A model generated the notes under the pieces. It made no database searches. It had not been told where the DNA came from and worked only from the letters and a program-made list of their open reading frames with translations. A program made the translations under genes and the position numbers. Shown here one piece after another: positions 16,212 through 23,992 of a stretch of DNA of 64,000 bases; positions within the stretch are counted from its first letter, which is position 1; the number at the start of each line of letters is the position of its first letter. The stretch spans positions 1 to 64,000 of the forward strand of contig NZ_JBFRFW010000021.1 of assembly GCF_052115025.1 (NCBI RefSeq). Reading direction: 5' to 3'. The stretch is from Bradyrhizobium_A sp052115025. Its GTDB lineage: Bacteria > Pseudomonadota > Alphaproteobacteria > Rhizobiales > Xanthobacteraceae.

Positions 16212-17231
16212 ATGATCGCACGGCTGGAGAGAAAGCTGCGGATGCTGGCGGTGATCGGTGTCGCCGGTGTCGTTGCAGGGCTGGTGTTCGTCAGCGGACA
16301 GGGGCGGACGTCATGGCCGACCCTGGCGGCGGCGGTCGCCTATGGCCTCCTGATCTCGCTGTCGATCGGCGGCCTCGAGCTGTTCGTCGCGGATGGCGTG
16401 CTGCGCCGCTGGCTCGAGCGGCTGCCGTTCACCGCCAGTGTGGTCGCCCGCAGCGTGGTCTATGCGGGGGTCATCGTTTTGATCCAGGTGTCGCAGCTCG
16501 GTTCGCGGCTGGTCGGGCTGCCGTTCGATCCGTCCGAGCAGGGCGTGTGGCACGCCATCGCCTATTCCGGGCTGTTTGCCATCGGCATGAATCTCGCGAT
16601 CGGCATCGCCAACCTGATCGGGCCGCGTGCGTTCCTGAACTTCGTCACCGGCCGCTATCACGTGCCGGTCGAGGAGAGCCGCTTCGTGCTGTTCGTCGAC
16701 ATCGCCGGCTCGACCGGCCTTGCCGAGCGGCTTGGCGGCATCGGCTTCCATCGTTTCCTCGACCAGGCCTTCAAGCTGTTGACGCAGCCGGTGGTCGACT
16801 TTCGCGGCGAGGTGCTGGGCTATGTCGGTGACGAGATCATCGTCACCTGGTCGGAGGCCGCCGGCGGCGTCGACTGCCGGCCGTTGCGCTGCTTCGCCGC
16901 GATGCGCGCGGCGCTGGCGAGGTCGGCCGGTGAATTCGAGCGTGCGTTCGGCGCCGCGCCGCGCATCCGCGGCAGCCTGCATTTCGGCCCGGTGATCATC
17001 GGCGAAATCGGCAACGTCAAGCGCGCGATCGTGTTCAACGGCGACGTCATGAACACGGCGGCCCGGCTCGAGGAACTGAGCCGCCAGGTCGACGGCGGCT
17101 TCCTGGTGTCGCGGACCGCGCTGCAGTGCTTCAACGCCACGCCGCCATTCGCGATGCGCGACCTCGGCCTGCTGCCGATCCGCGGCCGCGCCGATGGCAT
17201 CGCGGTGGTGGGCCTCGATATGCCCGGCTGA
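16212..17231 (+). CDS. Membrane-bound class III adenylate/guanylate cyclase
   Basis: A 339-residue protein. Residues 1-145 carry about four membrane helices, and residues 155-335 form a class III nucleotide cyclase domain. Metal-binding aspartates are Asp163 in VLFVDIAGSTGLAERLG and Asp207 in GYVGDEIIVTW, and the transition-state pair Asn281/Arg285 is present in FNGDVMNTAARLEEL. It should therefore be active and make cAMP (or cGMP) at the inner membrane. GGGGAAGG directly precedes the ATG. No effector gene lies beside it. It is convergent with alkB, 14 bp apart. Confidence 0.9.
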   Translation: MIARLERKLRMLAVIGVAGVVAGLVFVSGQGRTSWPTLAAAVAYGLLISLSIGGLELFVADGVLRRWLERLPFTASVVARSVVYAGVIVLIQVSQLGSRLVGLPFDPSEQGVWHAIAYSGLFAIGMNLAIGIANLIGPRAFLNFVTGRYHVPVEESRFVLFVDIAGSTGLAERLGGIGFHRFLDQAFKLLTQPVVDFRGEVLGYVGDEIIVTWSEAAGGVDCRPLRCFAAMRAALARSAGEFERAFGAAPRIRGSLHFGPVIIGEIGNVKRAIVFNGDVMNTAARLEELSRQVDGGFLVSRTALQCFNATPPFAMRDLGLLPIRGRADGIAVVGLDMPG

Positions 17232-17245
17232 GCCGCGGCCAGCAG

Positions 17246-17887
17246 CTAGCGCGTCTTGCGGAACGTGAGGTTGAGGCGCTGGCGGCCGACCTGCGGATGC
17301 TCGCCGTCGGGCAGCGGCGCGACGCCGTGATAGGCGAGGCGGGCGGGGCCGCCCCACACCACGACGTCGCCATGGCTGAGGCGCACGCGGCGCGTCCTGT
17401 CGTTGCGCGACAGGCCGCCGAACAGGAACGTCGCCGGCAGCCCCAGCGATACCGAGACGATCGGCGCGTCGAGGTCGAGCTCGTCCTTGTCCTGGTGCAG
17501 CGACAGTTTGGCGCCGGGCTGGTAGCGGTTGATCAGGCACGCATCAGGCACGAGGCGGGCGAAGCCCGCCTCCGCGGCGGCGTCCGCGGCGAGCGCGGCG
17601 AAGGCGTCCGGCATCGCCGGCCAGCGCCGGCCACTCTCCGGATCCACGGGATCGTAGCGATAACCGCTGCGGTCGCTGACCCAGCCGACCGCGCCGCAAT
17701 TGGTCATCGCCACCGACATGCGATAGCCGCCGGGCGTGATCAGGTGGCGGAACGGCGCCTGTGCCACCACCGCGTGCAGCGCCGCCAGCAGGGCATCAGT
17801 GCGCGCCAGCGCGAAGCCGCCGAGCACCACCGCCCCCGTGGCAAGAGGCACGTCGCGCGGCTCGCTGGCGAACAGGTCGTCCATCAT
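17246..17887 (-). CDS. alkB: DNA dealkylase AlkB (2-oxoglutarate, Fe(II)-dependent)
   Basis: A 213-residue AlkB that oxidatively removes methyl groups from 1-methyladenine and 3-methylcytosine in DNA. Iron ligands are His131 and Asp133 (LSLHQDKDE) and His187 (AYHGV). The 2-oxoglutarate/substrate arginines lie in RQRLNLTFRKTR at the C-terminus. NRYQPGAKL before the HxD is the usual AlkB lead-in. The start codon overlaps the stop of the upstream oxygenase gene by 4 bp (ATGA), making this the last gene of a three-gene alkylation-repair operon. Confidence 0.95.
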   Translation of the reverse strand: MMDDLFASEPRDVPLATGAVVLGGFALARTDALLAALHAVVAQAPFRHLITPGGYRMSVAMTNCGAVGWVSDRSGYRYDPVDPESGRRWPAMPDAFAALAADAAAEAGFARLVPDACLINRYQPGAKLSLHQDKDELDLDAPIVSVSLGLPATFLFGGLSRNDRTRRVRLSHGDVVVWGGPARLAYHGVAPLPDGEHPQVGRQRLNLTFRKTR

Positions 17888-18651
17888 CTGGCGTCATGGA
17901 AGATGATGCCGACGGTGTGGCGGCGGCCGGAGCGCAGCCGGCTGACGCCGTGGCGCAGATTGACGCGGTAGACGCCGCGCGTGCCCTGCACCGGGCGATG
18001 GTGCACGGCGAACACCACCGCATCGCCCTGGCGCAGCGGTACCACCTCGGCGCGCGACTGCATGCGCGGGCGCTGCTCGGTCAGCACGAACTCGCCGCCT
18101 GTGAAATCGCGCTCGGGCTCCGACAGAAGAATGGCCACCTGCAGCGGGAACACGTGCTCTCCATAGAGATCCTGGTGGAGGCAATTGTAGTCGCCGGCGA
18201 CGTAGCGGAGCAACAGCGGGGTGGGGCGGGCCTGGCCCGCGGCGTGGCAGCGCGCCACGAAGTCGGCGTGGTCGTCGGGATAACGCACGTCGATGCCCAT
18301 CGCCTCGTTCCAGCGATTGGCGATCGGCGCAAGGCGTGGATAGAGCGTGGTGCGCAGCGCCGATACGAGGTCGGGCAACGGATAGGAAAAGTATTTGTAC
18401 TCGCCGCGGCCGAAGCCGTGCCGTGCCATCACGACATGGCTGCGGAAGACGTCGGCGTCGTAGAGCGTGGCGATCCCGACACATTCCTCCGGTGTCAGCA
18501 GCTTGCGGATGGCGGCGCAGCCGGAGGCGTCGAGCTCGGTGGAGATTTCCGACCAGGGCATGGCGTCGACACGCTGCGTGACGGCGTCGAGCTGCGGCGG
18601 TGCGGCGGCCGCCACGGTGCGTCGTGCCGTGGCTCGACTGGCGGCGGTCAT
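17884..18651 (-). CDS. 2-oxoglutarate/Fe(II) oxygenase in an alkylation-repair operon
   Basis: A 255-residue protein with a double-stranded beta-helix oxygenase core. The likely iron ligands are His159 and Asp161 (NCLHQDLYGEH) and a distal His at 234 (NLRHGVSRL), with an Arg at 243-244 (SGRRHTVGIIF) for 2-oxoglutarate. The N-terminal half contains LTPEECVGIATLYDADVFRS and YKYFSYPLPDLV. It is not AlkB and resembles an uncharacterised oxygenase family often found near ada/ogt genes. It overlaps ogt upstream and alkB downstream by 4 bp each, so it should be made together with them. The substrate, perhaps an alkylated nucleotide or protein, is unknown. Confidence 0.82.
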   Translation of the reverse strand: MTAASRATARRTVAAAAPPQLDAVTQRVDAMPWSEISTELDASGCAAIRKLLTPEECVGIATLYDADVFRSHVVMARHGFGRGEYKYFSYPLPDLVSALRTTLYPRLAPIANRWNEAMGIDVRYPDDHADFVARCHAAGQARPTPLLLRYVAGDYNCLHQDLYGEHVFPLQVAILLSEPERDFTGGEFVLTEQRPRMQSRAEVVPLRQGDAVVFAVHHRPVQGTRGVYRVNLRHGVSRLRSGRRHTVGIIFHDAR

Positions 18652-19190
18652 CGTGCGGCCTCCTGCTGCAACAGTTGCGTCTTGCGGGCGACACCCCACC
18701 GATAGCCCGACAGTGTTCCGTCGGCGCGCACCACGCGATGGCAGGGGATCGCCACCGCGATCGGGTTGGCGGCGCAGGCGCTGGCGACCGAGCGCACCGC
18801 GCCGGGCGTTCCGATGGCCCGCGCGACCTCGCCATAGCTGCGGGTCTCTCCGGCCGGAATGGCGCGCAGCGCCTGCCACACCCGGCGCTGGAACGCGGTG
18901 CCGCGCGGGTCGAGCGGCAGCGCGACCGCATGATCGGGCGTTTCGATCAGGCGGATGACGTCGGCGAGGCGGCCGCCGCAGCCGTTGGTGCTGGCGACGA
19001 GCTCGGCATGAGGAAAGCGCGTCCGCAGATCGCGCACCAGCGTGTCGGTGCTGTCGCCGAGCAGGAGGGCGCGAATGCCGTTGCCGCTGGCGGCGACGAG
19101 GACGGCGCCGAGCGCGCAGGCGCCGGTGGCGTAGGTGAGGACCGGATCGGGAGATGGCCGCATCCGGAATTGATCCATGAACTTGTCCAT
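18648..19190 (-). CDS. ogt: Methylated-DNA--protein-cysteine S-methyltransferase
   Basis: A 180-residue suicide DNA repair protein that takes the methyl group from O6-methylguanine onto Cys150, in the active-site sequence AIPCHRVVRADGTLSGYRWG. Upstream, RVWQALRAIPAGETRSYGEV is the DNA-binding helix region of the Ada C-terminal/Ogt family. The Ada N-terminal zinc regulatory domain is absent. It is the first gene of an operon with a 2OG oxygenase and alkB; its stop overlaps the next start (ATGA). How the operon is induced is not evident without an Ada-type activator nearby. Confidence 0.93.
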   Translation of the reverse strand: MDKFMDQFRMRPSPDPVLTYATGACALGAVLVAASGNGIRALLLGDSTDTLVRDLRTRFPHAELVASTNGCGGRLADVIRLIETPDHAVALPLDPRGTAFQRRVWQALRAIPAGETRSYGEVARAIGTPGAVRSVASACAANPIAVAIPCHRVVRADGTLSGYRWGVARKTQLLQQEAAR

Positions 19191-19524
19191 GGCGATGCCT
19201 CCTTGTGTGGGCGTGACCGTTGCGCCGACGATGCGTCCGCGGACCTGCGAACTCCACCCGATTCCCGACGGCGGGTTGGCAGGCGCTGTCGAAGGGCGGC
19301 TGCCGTCGTCGGTGGCGACAGCGGCATCCGCACGACGGCCGGATTCGCATGGCGAGAGCGTGCGGAAGGTCTCGCTGTGGTTGCCGAGAACTCGATGTCC
19401 CTTCTTATCTGATTGAATTCACTTCATAAAAATAGCGTCATGGAACTGTCATTCTGCCAGTCGGCGCCTCGGTTATGTTGCCGGGCGTTGCTGTGTCAGC
19501 GGAATGTCAGTGAGGTCCATCGCG
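19191..19524. other. Divergent intergenic region between ogt and the telA operon
   Basis: The 334 bp contain no convincing gene. Base composition drops in AT-richer DNA near 19405-19445, which probably holds the telA promoter. No clear palindrome or Ada box was recognised. Confidence 0.5.
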
Positions 19525-20583
19525 ATGAACGAAACCGTCAACCTACCGGCCGTCACAAGCGATGCCTCGGCGGTGGCGCGGATCAAGTCGGAGATCGATA
19601 TCTCCGACCGTTCTCGCATTGTCACCTTCGGGGATCGTGCGCAGCGCTCGGTCGTCGAGTTCGCGGACAGGATCCTGGCCCAGACCCAGAACCGCGAGCT
19701 CGGAACGACCGGCAAGCTGCTGTCGGACATCCTCGCCAAGGCGCGCGGGCTCGATCCCGCGGCGCTGCAGGACAGCGGCTTCTTCACCCGCTTGTTCTCC
19801 TCCGTGGAAGCGCGCCTGCGGCGTTTTTCTGAACAGTTCGGCGATGTCGCGTCCCAGATTGACCGCGTCTGTGTCGAGCTCGACCGCAACAAGGAGACGC
19901 TGCGGCGCGATATCGCGCTGCTGGACGACCTGCACGAACAGACCAAGTCCGCGCTGGTCGATCTCGACAGCCATATCGCCGCCGGCAAGGGGTTCGCAGA
20001 GGAGTTTCGTCGCGGCCAGCTGATCGAGCTGGAACGCGCGGCGAAGACCGGGGCGCAGAACAGCGACGCCCTGTTGGCCGCGCAGACCTATCAGGACGCC
20101 GTGCAAGCGCTCGACCGGCTCGAGAAGCGCGTGTTCTATCTCCAGCAGGCGCGTCAGATCGGCATCCAGCAACTGCCGCAGATCCGCATCGTCCAGTCGG
20201 GCGACGAAACCCTGATCGAGAACCTGCAGGCCACCACCGAGCTCACCATCCCGGTGTGGAAGCAGAAGATGATCCTGCTGCTCGGGCTGAAGCGCCAGGA
20301 GTCGGCGCTGGCCCTGCAGAAGACCGTGACGGACGCGACCAACGCGATGATGCGCCAGGCGTCTGAGATGATGAAGTCGCAGGCGATCGAGATCGAGAAG
20401 CAGTCGCAGCGCGGTATTGTCGATATCGAGACGCTGGAAAAGACCAATCGCGATCTGATCGATACGGTTTCCGGTGTGCTGAATGTGCAGGAGCAGGGCC
20501 GCAAGAAGCGCGCCGATGCGGAGCAGCGCATGGCGCAACTGACCGACGAGCTGAAAGTCGCCCTGTCCAAGACTCCCGCATAA
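19525..20583 (+). CDS. TelA/KlaA family protein (toxic anion resistance)
   Basis: A 352-residue, largely helical cytosolic protein of the TelA family. Conserved blocks include NKETLRRDIALLDDLHEQTK, AQTYQDAVQALDRLEKRVFY and the TelA core RIVQSGDETLIENLQATTEL followed by IPVWKQKMILLL. Long coiled-coil stretches continue to the C-terminus. TelA proteins were named from plasmid tellurite resistance, and chromosomal ones affect envelope stress; the biochemical role is unknown. In Bacillus subtilis the homologue yaaN lies next to xpaC, and here an XpaC-like gene lies two genes downstream. ATG 19525 has GTGAGG at good spacing; ATG 19504 is an in-frame alternative. Confidence 0.9.
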   Translation: MNETVNLPAVTSDASAVARIKSEIDISDRSRIVTFGDRAQRSVVEFADRILAQTQNRELGTTGKLLSDILAKARGLDPAALQDSGFFTRLFSSVEARLRRFSEQFGDVASQIDRVCVELDRNKETLRRDIALLDDLHEQTKSALVDLDSHIAAGKGFAEEFRRGQLIELERAAKTGAQNSDALLAAQTYQDAVQALDRLEKRVFYLQQARQIGIQQLPQIRIVQSGDETLIENLQATTELTIPVWKQKMILLLGLKRQESALALQKTVTDATNAMMRQASEMMKSQAIEIEKQSQRGIVDIETLEKTNRDLIDTVSGVLNVQEQGRKKRADAEQRMAQLTDELKVALSKTPA

Positions 20584-20592
20584 GACCGCCGC

Positions 20593-22170
20593 ATGAAGCT
20601 GACATCGCCGATCAGGCTGCTTGTCGTCGCGCTCGGCGCATGGCTGCTCGCGGCCTGCGCCAAGCCGGTGCCGGAATTCACCATCCTGTCCGGCTCCGAG
20701 AACGAGGTTCTGGCGCCGCTGGTGCAGGAGTTCTGCAAGTCGCGCGGGGCGACCTGCACGATCCGGTATCAGGGCTCGCTCGATATCGCGCTCGCCCTCA
20801 AGTCGGGCAACGATCCGGCGGCCGATGCGGTGTGGCCGGCGGCGTCGATCTGGATCGACATGTTCGATACCCAGCGACGGGTGAAGTCGGTCCGGTCGAT
20901 CGCGCAGATGCCGGTCATCCTCGGCGTTCGCCGCGCCAAGGCGCAGGCGCTCGGCTGGGTGGGCGCCAAGGTGACGTCGAGGGACATTCTCGCCGCGGTC
21001 GAGGGCGGCCGCCTGAAATTCCTGATGACGTCGGCCACCCAGTCGAACTCGGGCGCGGCGGCCTATCTCGCCATGCTGGCCGCGGGCATCGGCAAGCCCG
21101 ACCTGATCGAAGCCGGTGATCTCGACAAACCGGGCGTGCTCGCGACCGTTCGCGCGCTGCTGCGGGGTGTCGAGCGCACCGCCGGCTCGAGCGGCTGGCT
21201 CGCCGACCTTTACCGCGACGGGGAGCGGACCGGCGCCGACTACGAGGCGATGTGGAACTATGAGGCGGTCATCAAGGAGACCAACGACAAGCTGATCGCC
21301 GACCGGCAGGAGCCGCTCTATGCGGTCTATCCGGAAGACGGCGTATCGGTTGCCGATTCACCGCTCGGCTTCGTCGAGCGGGGCCGCGGCAACGACGTCG
21401 AGAGCTTTTTCAACGACCTGCAAGCCTTCCTCCTGAAGGACGACGCGCAGGCACGCATTGCGAGGACCGGGCGCCGGGTCGAGCTCGCCCGTGCGGCACA
21501 GCTGCCCTTGGACCCGGTGACCAACGTCAATCCCGGCCGCGCCGTCACGGTGGTTCGCCCGCCGGAGCCGGCGGTGATCCAGAAGGCGCTGGGGCTCTAT
21601 CAGGAGGCGCTGCGCCGGCCATCGCTGACGGCGTTGTGCCTCGATCTCTCCGGAAGCATGCAGGGCAGCGGCGAAAAGCAGTTGCTCGACGCGATGAAAT
21701 TCCTGTTCACGCCCGCGCGCACCCGCGAGATGCTGGTGCAATGGTCGAAGCAGGATCAGATTATGGTGTTGCCGTTCAACGACCATGTGCTGTGGACCGC
21801 GAGCGCGAGCGGGGACGACAGCGAGCAGGCCGGCCTCCTCGCGCGGGCGCTGGAGCTGCATGCCGGGGGCGGCACCGACTTCTACACCTGCGGGGCGCGG
21901 GCGCTTGCCGCCATGAAGCCGTCGCTTGATGACGGGCAGCACCTCGCCGCGATTGTCATCATGACCGATGGCAAGAGCCAGGGCGAGATGGCGACCTTCG
22001 AGCGCGCCTGGCGCGCGGATGGCCGGCGGGTGCCAGTGTTTGGCGTCACCTTCGGGGACGATGCCGATCGCAGCCAGCTCGACGCCCTCGCCAGGCTTAC
22101 CGGCGGCAGGGTTTTTGACGGCACGAAGAACCTGACCGACGCCTTCCGTGCTGTCCGCGGGTACAACTGA
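20593..22170 (+). CDS. Lipoprotein with solute-binding and von Willebrand factor A domains
   Basis: A 525-residue envelope protein. A lipoprotein signal ends in LLAAC (Cys22). Residues 27-310 follow the type II binding-protein pattern (FTILSGSENEVLAPLVQEF, then TSATQSNSGAAAYLAMLAAG). Residues 345-525 form a VWA domain with the metal site DLSGS at 351-355, Thr in GGGTDFYTCG and MTDGKSQGE. It should be lipid-anchored in the periplasm, where the VWA domain could bind a partner through a metal ion. No ABC permease is nearby, so transport is unlikely. It starts 9 bp after telA and is followed immediately by the XpaC-like gene (TGAATG). Confidence 0.87.
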   Translation: MKLTSPIRLLVVALGAWLLAACAKPVPEFTILSGSENEVLAPLVQEFCKSRGATCTIRYQGSLDIALALKSGNDPAADAVWPAASIWIDMFDTQRRVKSVRSIAQMPVILGVRRAKAQALGWVGAKVTSRDILAAVEGGRLKFLMTSATQSNSGAAAYLAMLAAGIGKPDLIEAGDLDKPGVLATVRALLRGVERTAGSSGWLADLYRDGERTGADYEAMWNYEAVIKETNDKLIADRQEPLYAVYPEDGVSVADSPLGFVERGRGNDVESFFNDLQAFLLKDDAQARIARTGRRVELARAAQLPLDPVTNVNPGRAVTVVRPPEPAVIQKALGLYQEALRRPSLTALCLDLSGSMQGSGEKQLLDAMKFLFTPARTREMLVQWSKQDQIMVLPFNDHVLWTASASGDDSEQAGLLARALELHAGGGTDFYTCGARALAAMKPSLDDGQHLAAIVIMTDGKSQGEMATFERAWRADGRRVPVFGVTFGDDADRSQLDALARLTGGRVFDGTKNLTDAFRAVRGYN

Positions 22171-22830
22171 ATGCCGGCCCTTCCGTCTGGCAGCAACTGG
22201 GTCGTCGGAGGGGTGGTCGCAGCCGTCCTCCTTCCTGTGCTGGCGATCGGCGCAGCCATGCCGTTCTGGGGTGCCGTGCTCATCAGCGTGCTGGCCGGCT
22301 GCGGCACCGTCGCCGTCGTTGCGCCACGCCAGCCGTTCGCGCGGCTCGATGCCAGCGGCGCGGCGCGCGGCAAGATCGAGTTCGCGCGCGAGCTACTGAC
22401 GGACGCTGAACCGCTGACCGGGCGCATGGAAGCGGCCGCGGCGTCGATCCGCACGCCCAAGATCGCCGCGCATGTCCGCCATCTCGTGACGATCGCGCGG
22501 GATATTTTCGCCGCGATCGAAAAGGATCCGCTGCGGATCGACCGTGTCAGGCGCTTCCTGACCTATTACCTGCCGCGCGCAGCCGAGATCGCGGAAGCCT
22601 ATGATCTCCTCGAACGCAGCACCGTGCCGGATGCCGCGCGGATCGCGGCGACCAGCGAATTGATCGACCGCCTCGATGTCGCCTTCACGCGCTACGCCGC
22701 GAGCCTGCAGGACGCCGACCTCGACAAGCTCGATATCGAGTTCAAACTGCTGAAAAGCGCCCTCGACGAGGATCTGGGGCCGGCATCGTCGTCCGGCGCA
22801 CCGTCCGGTCAGGGCAAGGGGAGATCCTGA
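22171..22830 (+). CDS. XpaC-like protein (5-bromo-4-chloroindolyl phosphate hydrolysis family)
   Basis: A 219-residue protein with two membrane helices near 10-28 and 30-50 followed by a helical cytosolic domain. The stretch RVRRFLTYYLPRAAEIAEAY near 126-145 is the XpaC family core. XpaC was named from a colour phenotype in Bacillus and its molecular function is unsettled. Its pairing with a TelA protein is conserved between distant bacteria. The tail is Ser/Gly/Pro-rich. Its stop overlaps the next start (TGATG), with AAGGGGAG as ribosome site. Confidence 0.78.
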   Translation: MPALPSGSNWVVGGVVAAVLLPVLAIGAAMPFWGAVLISVLAGCGTVAVVAPRQPFARLDASGAARGKIEFARELLTDAEPLTGRMEAAAASIRTPKIAAHVRHLVTIARDIFAAIEKDPLRIDRVRRFLTYYLPRAAEIAEAYDLLERSTVPDAARIAATSELIDRLDVAFTRYAASLQDADLDKLDIEFKLLKSALDEDLGPASSSGAPSGQGKGRS

Positions 22831-23939
22831 TGGCCATTTCGCGCCGCGCCTTCGGTGTCGGCCTGCTTGCCGCGAGTGCCGCGGCGACAGGCGGCTATAT
22901 CTATCTGCGTGGCCACCCGGAGATTGCCGGACGAATGGGCGAGTCGAGGCGGCTGTTCGGATTCGCCGGCGGCGAGAAGGAGGGGTTCCTCGCCAATGCG
23001 CGGGTGCGCAACCTGCTCGAACGCCGCTTCGGGCTGGTGCTGGATGCGCGCCGTGCCGGCTCCGTCGAGATGGTGCGCGAGCGTGCGTTGCTCGACCAGA
23101 AGCCGCAATTCCTGTGGCCGTCGTCGTCGGTGCTGGTTGAGGTGGCGCGCAGCTCCGGGGTGAAGATCTCGCGCGACCAGGTGATCTTCAATTCGCCGAT
23201 CGTGCTCTATTCCTGGGATCGCATCGCCGACGGCCTGGTCAAGGCGGGCTTCGCGGAGTCCGCCGGGGGGCCGCGCTACACGGTCGACCTGTTGAAGCTG
23301 CTCAAGGCCATCGTCGCCGGCCAGTCATGGGCTGACATCGGGGTCTCCGACCTGTTCGGCCGCGCGCGCGTCGTCTCGACCGACCCCAACAGGTCCAACT
23401 CGGGCTTCATGTTTGCGGGCCTCGTCGCCAGCGTGCTGAGCGGCGACCTCGTCATGATCGACACGCTGGGGCGTGTCGACGGCGACGTCGCCACGGTGTT
23501 TCGACGCATGGGGTTCAAGCCGCCGTCGTCGGGCAAGCTGTTCGATGATTATGTGACGGGCGGCGTTGGCGCTCAGCCATTGATTGTCGGTTACGAGAAC
23601 CAGCTCGTCGAATGGGTGCTGCAGGATGCCGAGCGCTGGAAACGCGTCGAGGCCAACGCGCCGGCCAAGCCTGTCATCCTCTACCCGCGGCCGACAGTGT
23701 TCTCCGCGCATCCGCTCATCAGCATCAACCGCGAAGCCGACGATCTCATCGATGCGCTGATGAATGAAAGCGTGCTCGAGCTGGCCTGGGAGGATCACGG
23801 CTTCCGCGGCCCGCTCGGCACCATCGGCAAGGCGCGCAACGCGCTGCTGCAGTCGCGCCTGCTCGATCGCGTCGACGCGGTGCTGCCGATGCCGGACGCG
23901 CCCGTCATGCTGGCGCTGCTGGATCGGTTGGCCGCCTAG
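22830..23939 (+). CDS. Periplasmic solute-binding-like protein with a Tat-type signal
   Basis: A 369-residue protein that begins AISRRAFGVGLLAASAAATG, a twin-arginine signal pattern, so it is probably exported folded. The body follows the type II binding-protein layout (FLWPSSSVLVEV, VVSTDPNRSNSGFMFAGLVA, VGYENQLVEWVLQDAERW). It resembles the binding domain of the lipoprotein two genes upstream, including the N-S-G block. It is the fourth and last gene of the TelA operon. A role as partner or ligand sensor for that lipoprotein is inference. Confidence 0.78.
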   Translation: MAISRRAFGVGLLAASAAATGGYIYLRGHPEIAGRMGESRRLFGFAGGEKEGFLANARVRNLLERRFGLVLDARRAGSVEMVRERALLDQKPQFLWPSSSVLVEVARSSGVKISRDQVIFNSPIVLYSWDRIADGLVKAGFAESAGGPRYTVDLLKLLKAIVAGQSWADIGVSDLFGRARVVSTDPNRSNSGFMFAGLVASVLSGDLVMIDTLGRVDGDVATVFRRMGFKPPSSGKLFDDYVTGGVGAQPLIVGYENQLVEWVLQDAERWKRVEANAPAKPVILYPRPTVFSAHPLISINREADDLIDALMNESVLELAWEDHGFRGPLGTIGKARNALLQSRLLDRVDAVLPMPDAPVMLALLDRLAA

Positions 23940-23962
23940 TTCGCTTTTGATGGAAACGCGAC

Positions 23963-23990
23963 CGCACCCGCGGCCCCGCGCGGGTCTTGC
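23963..23990. terminator. GC-rich hairpin between convergent genes
   Basis: ACCCGCG (23966-23972) pairs with CGCGGGT (23979-23985), and CGCA/TGCG-type bases extend the stem. It lies between the last gene of the TelA operon and the convergent UDP-glucose dehydrogenase gene. There is no strong T-run, so termination is only plausible. Confidence 0.45.
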
Positions 23991-23992
23991 GG

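Noticed and set aside
17884..19350. A 488-codon version of the 2OG oxygenase.
   Set aside because: The added N-terminal part is the ogt gene in another frame; the real start is ATG 18651 overlapping the ogt stop.
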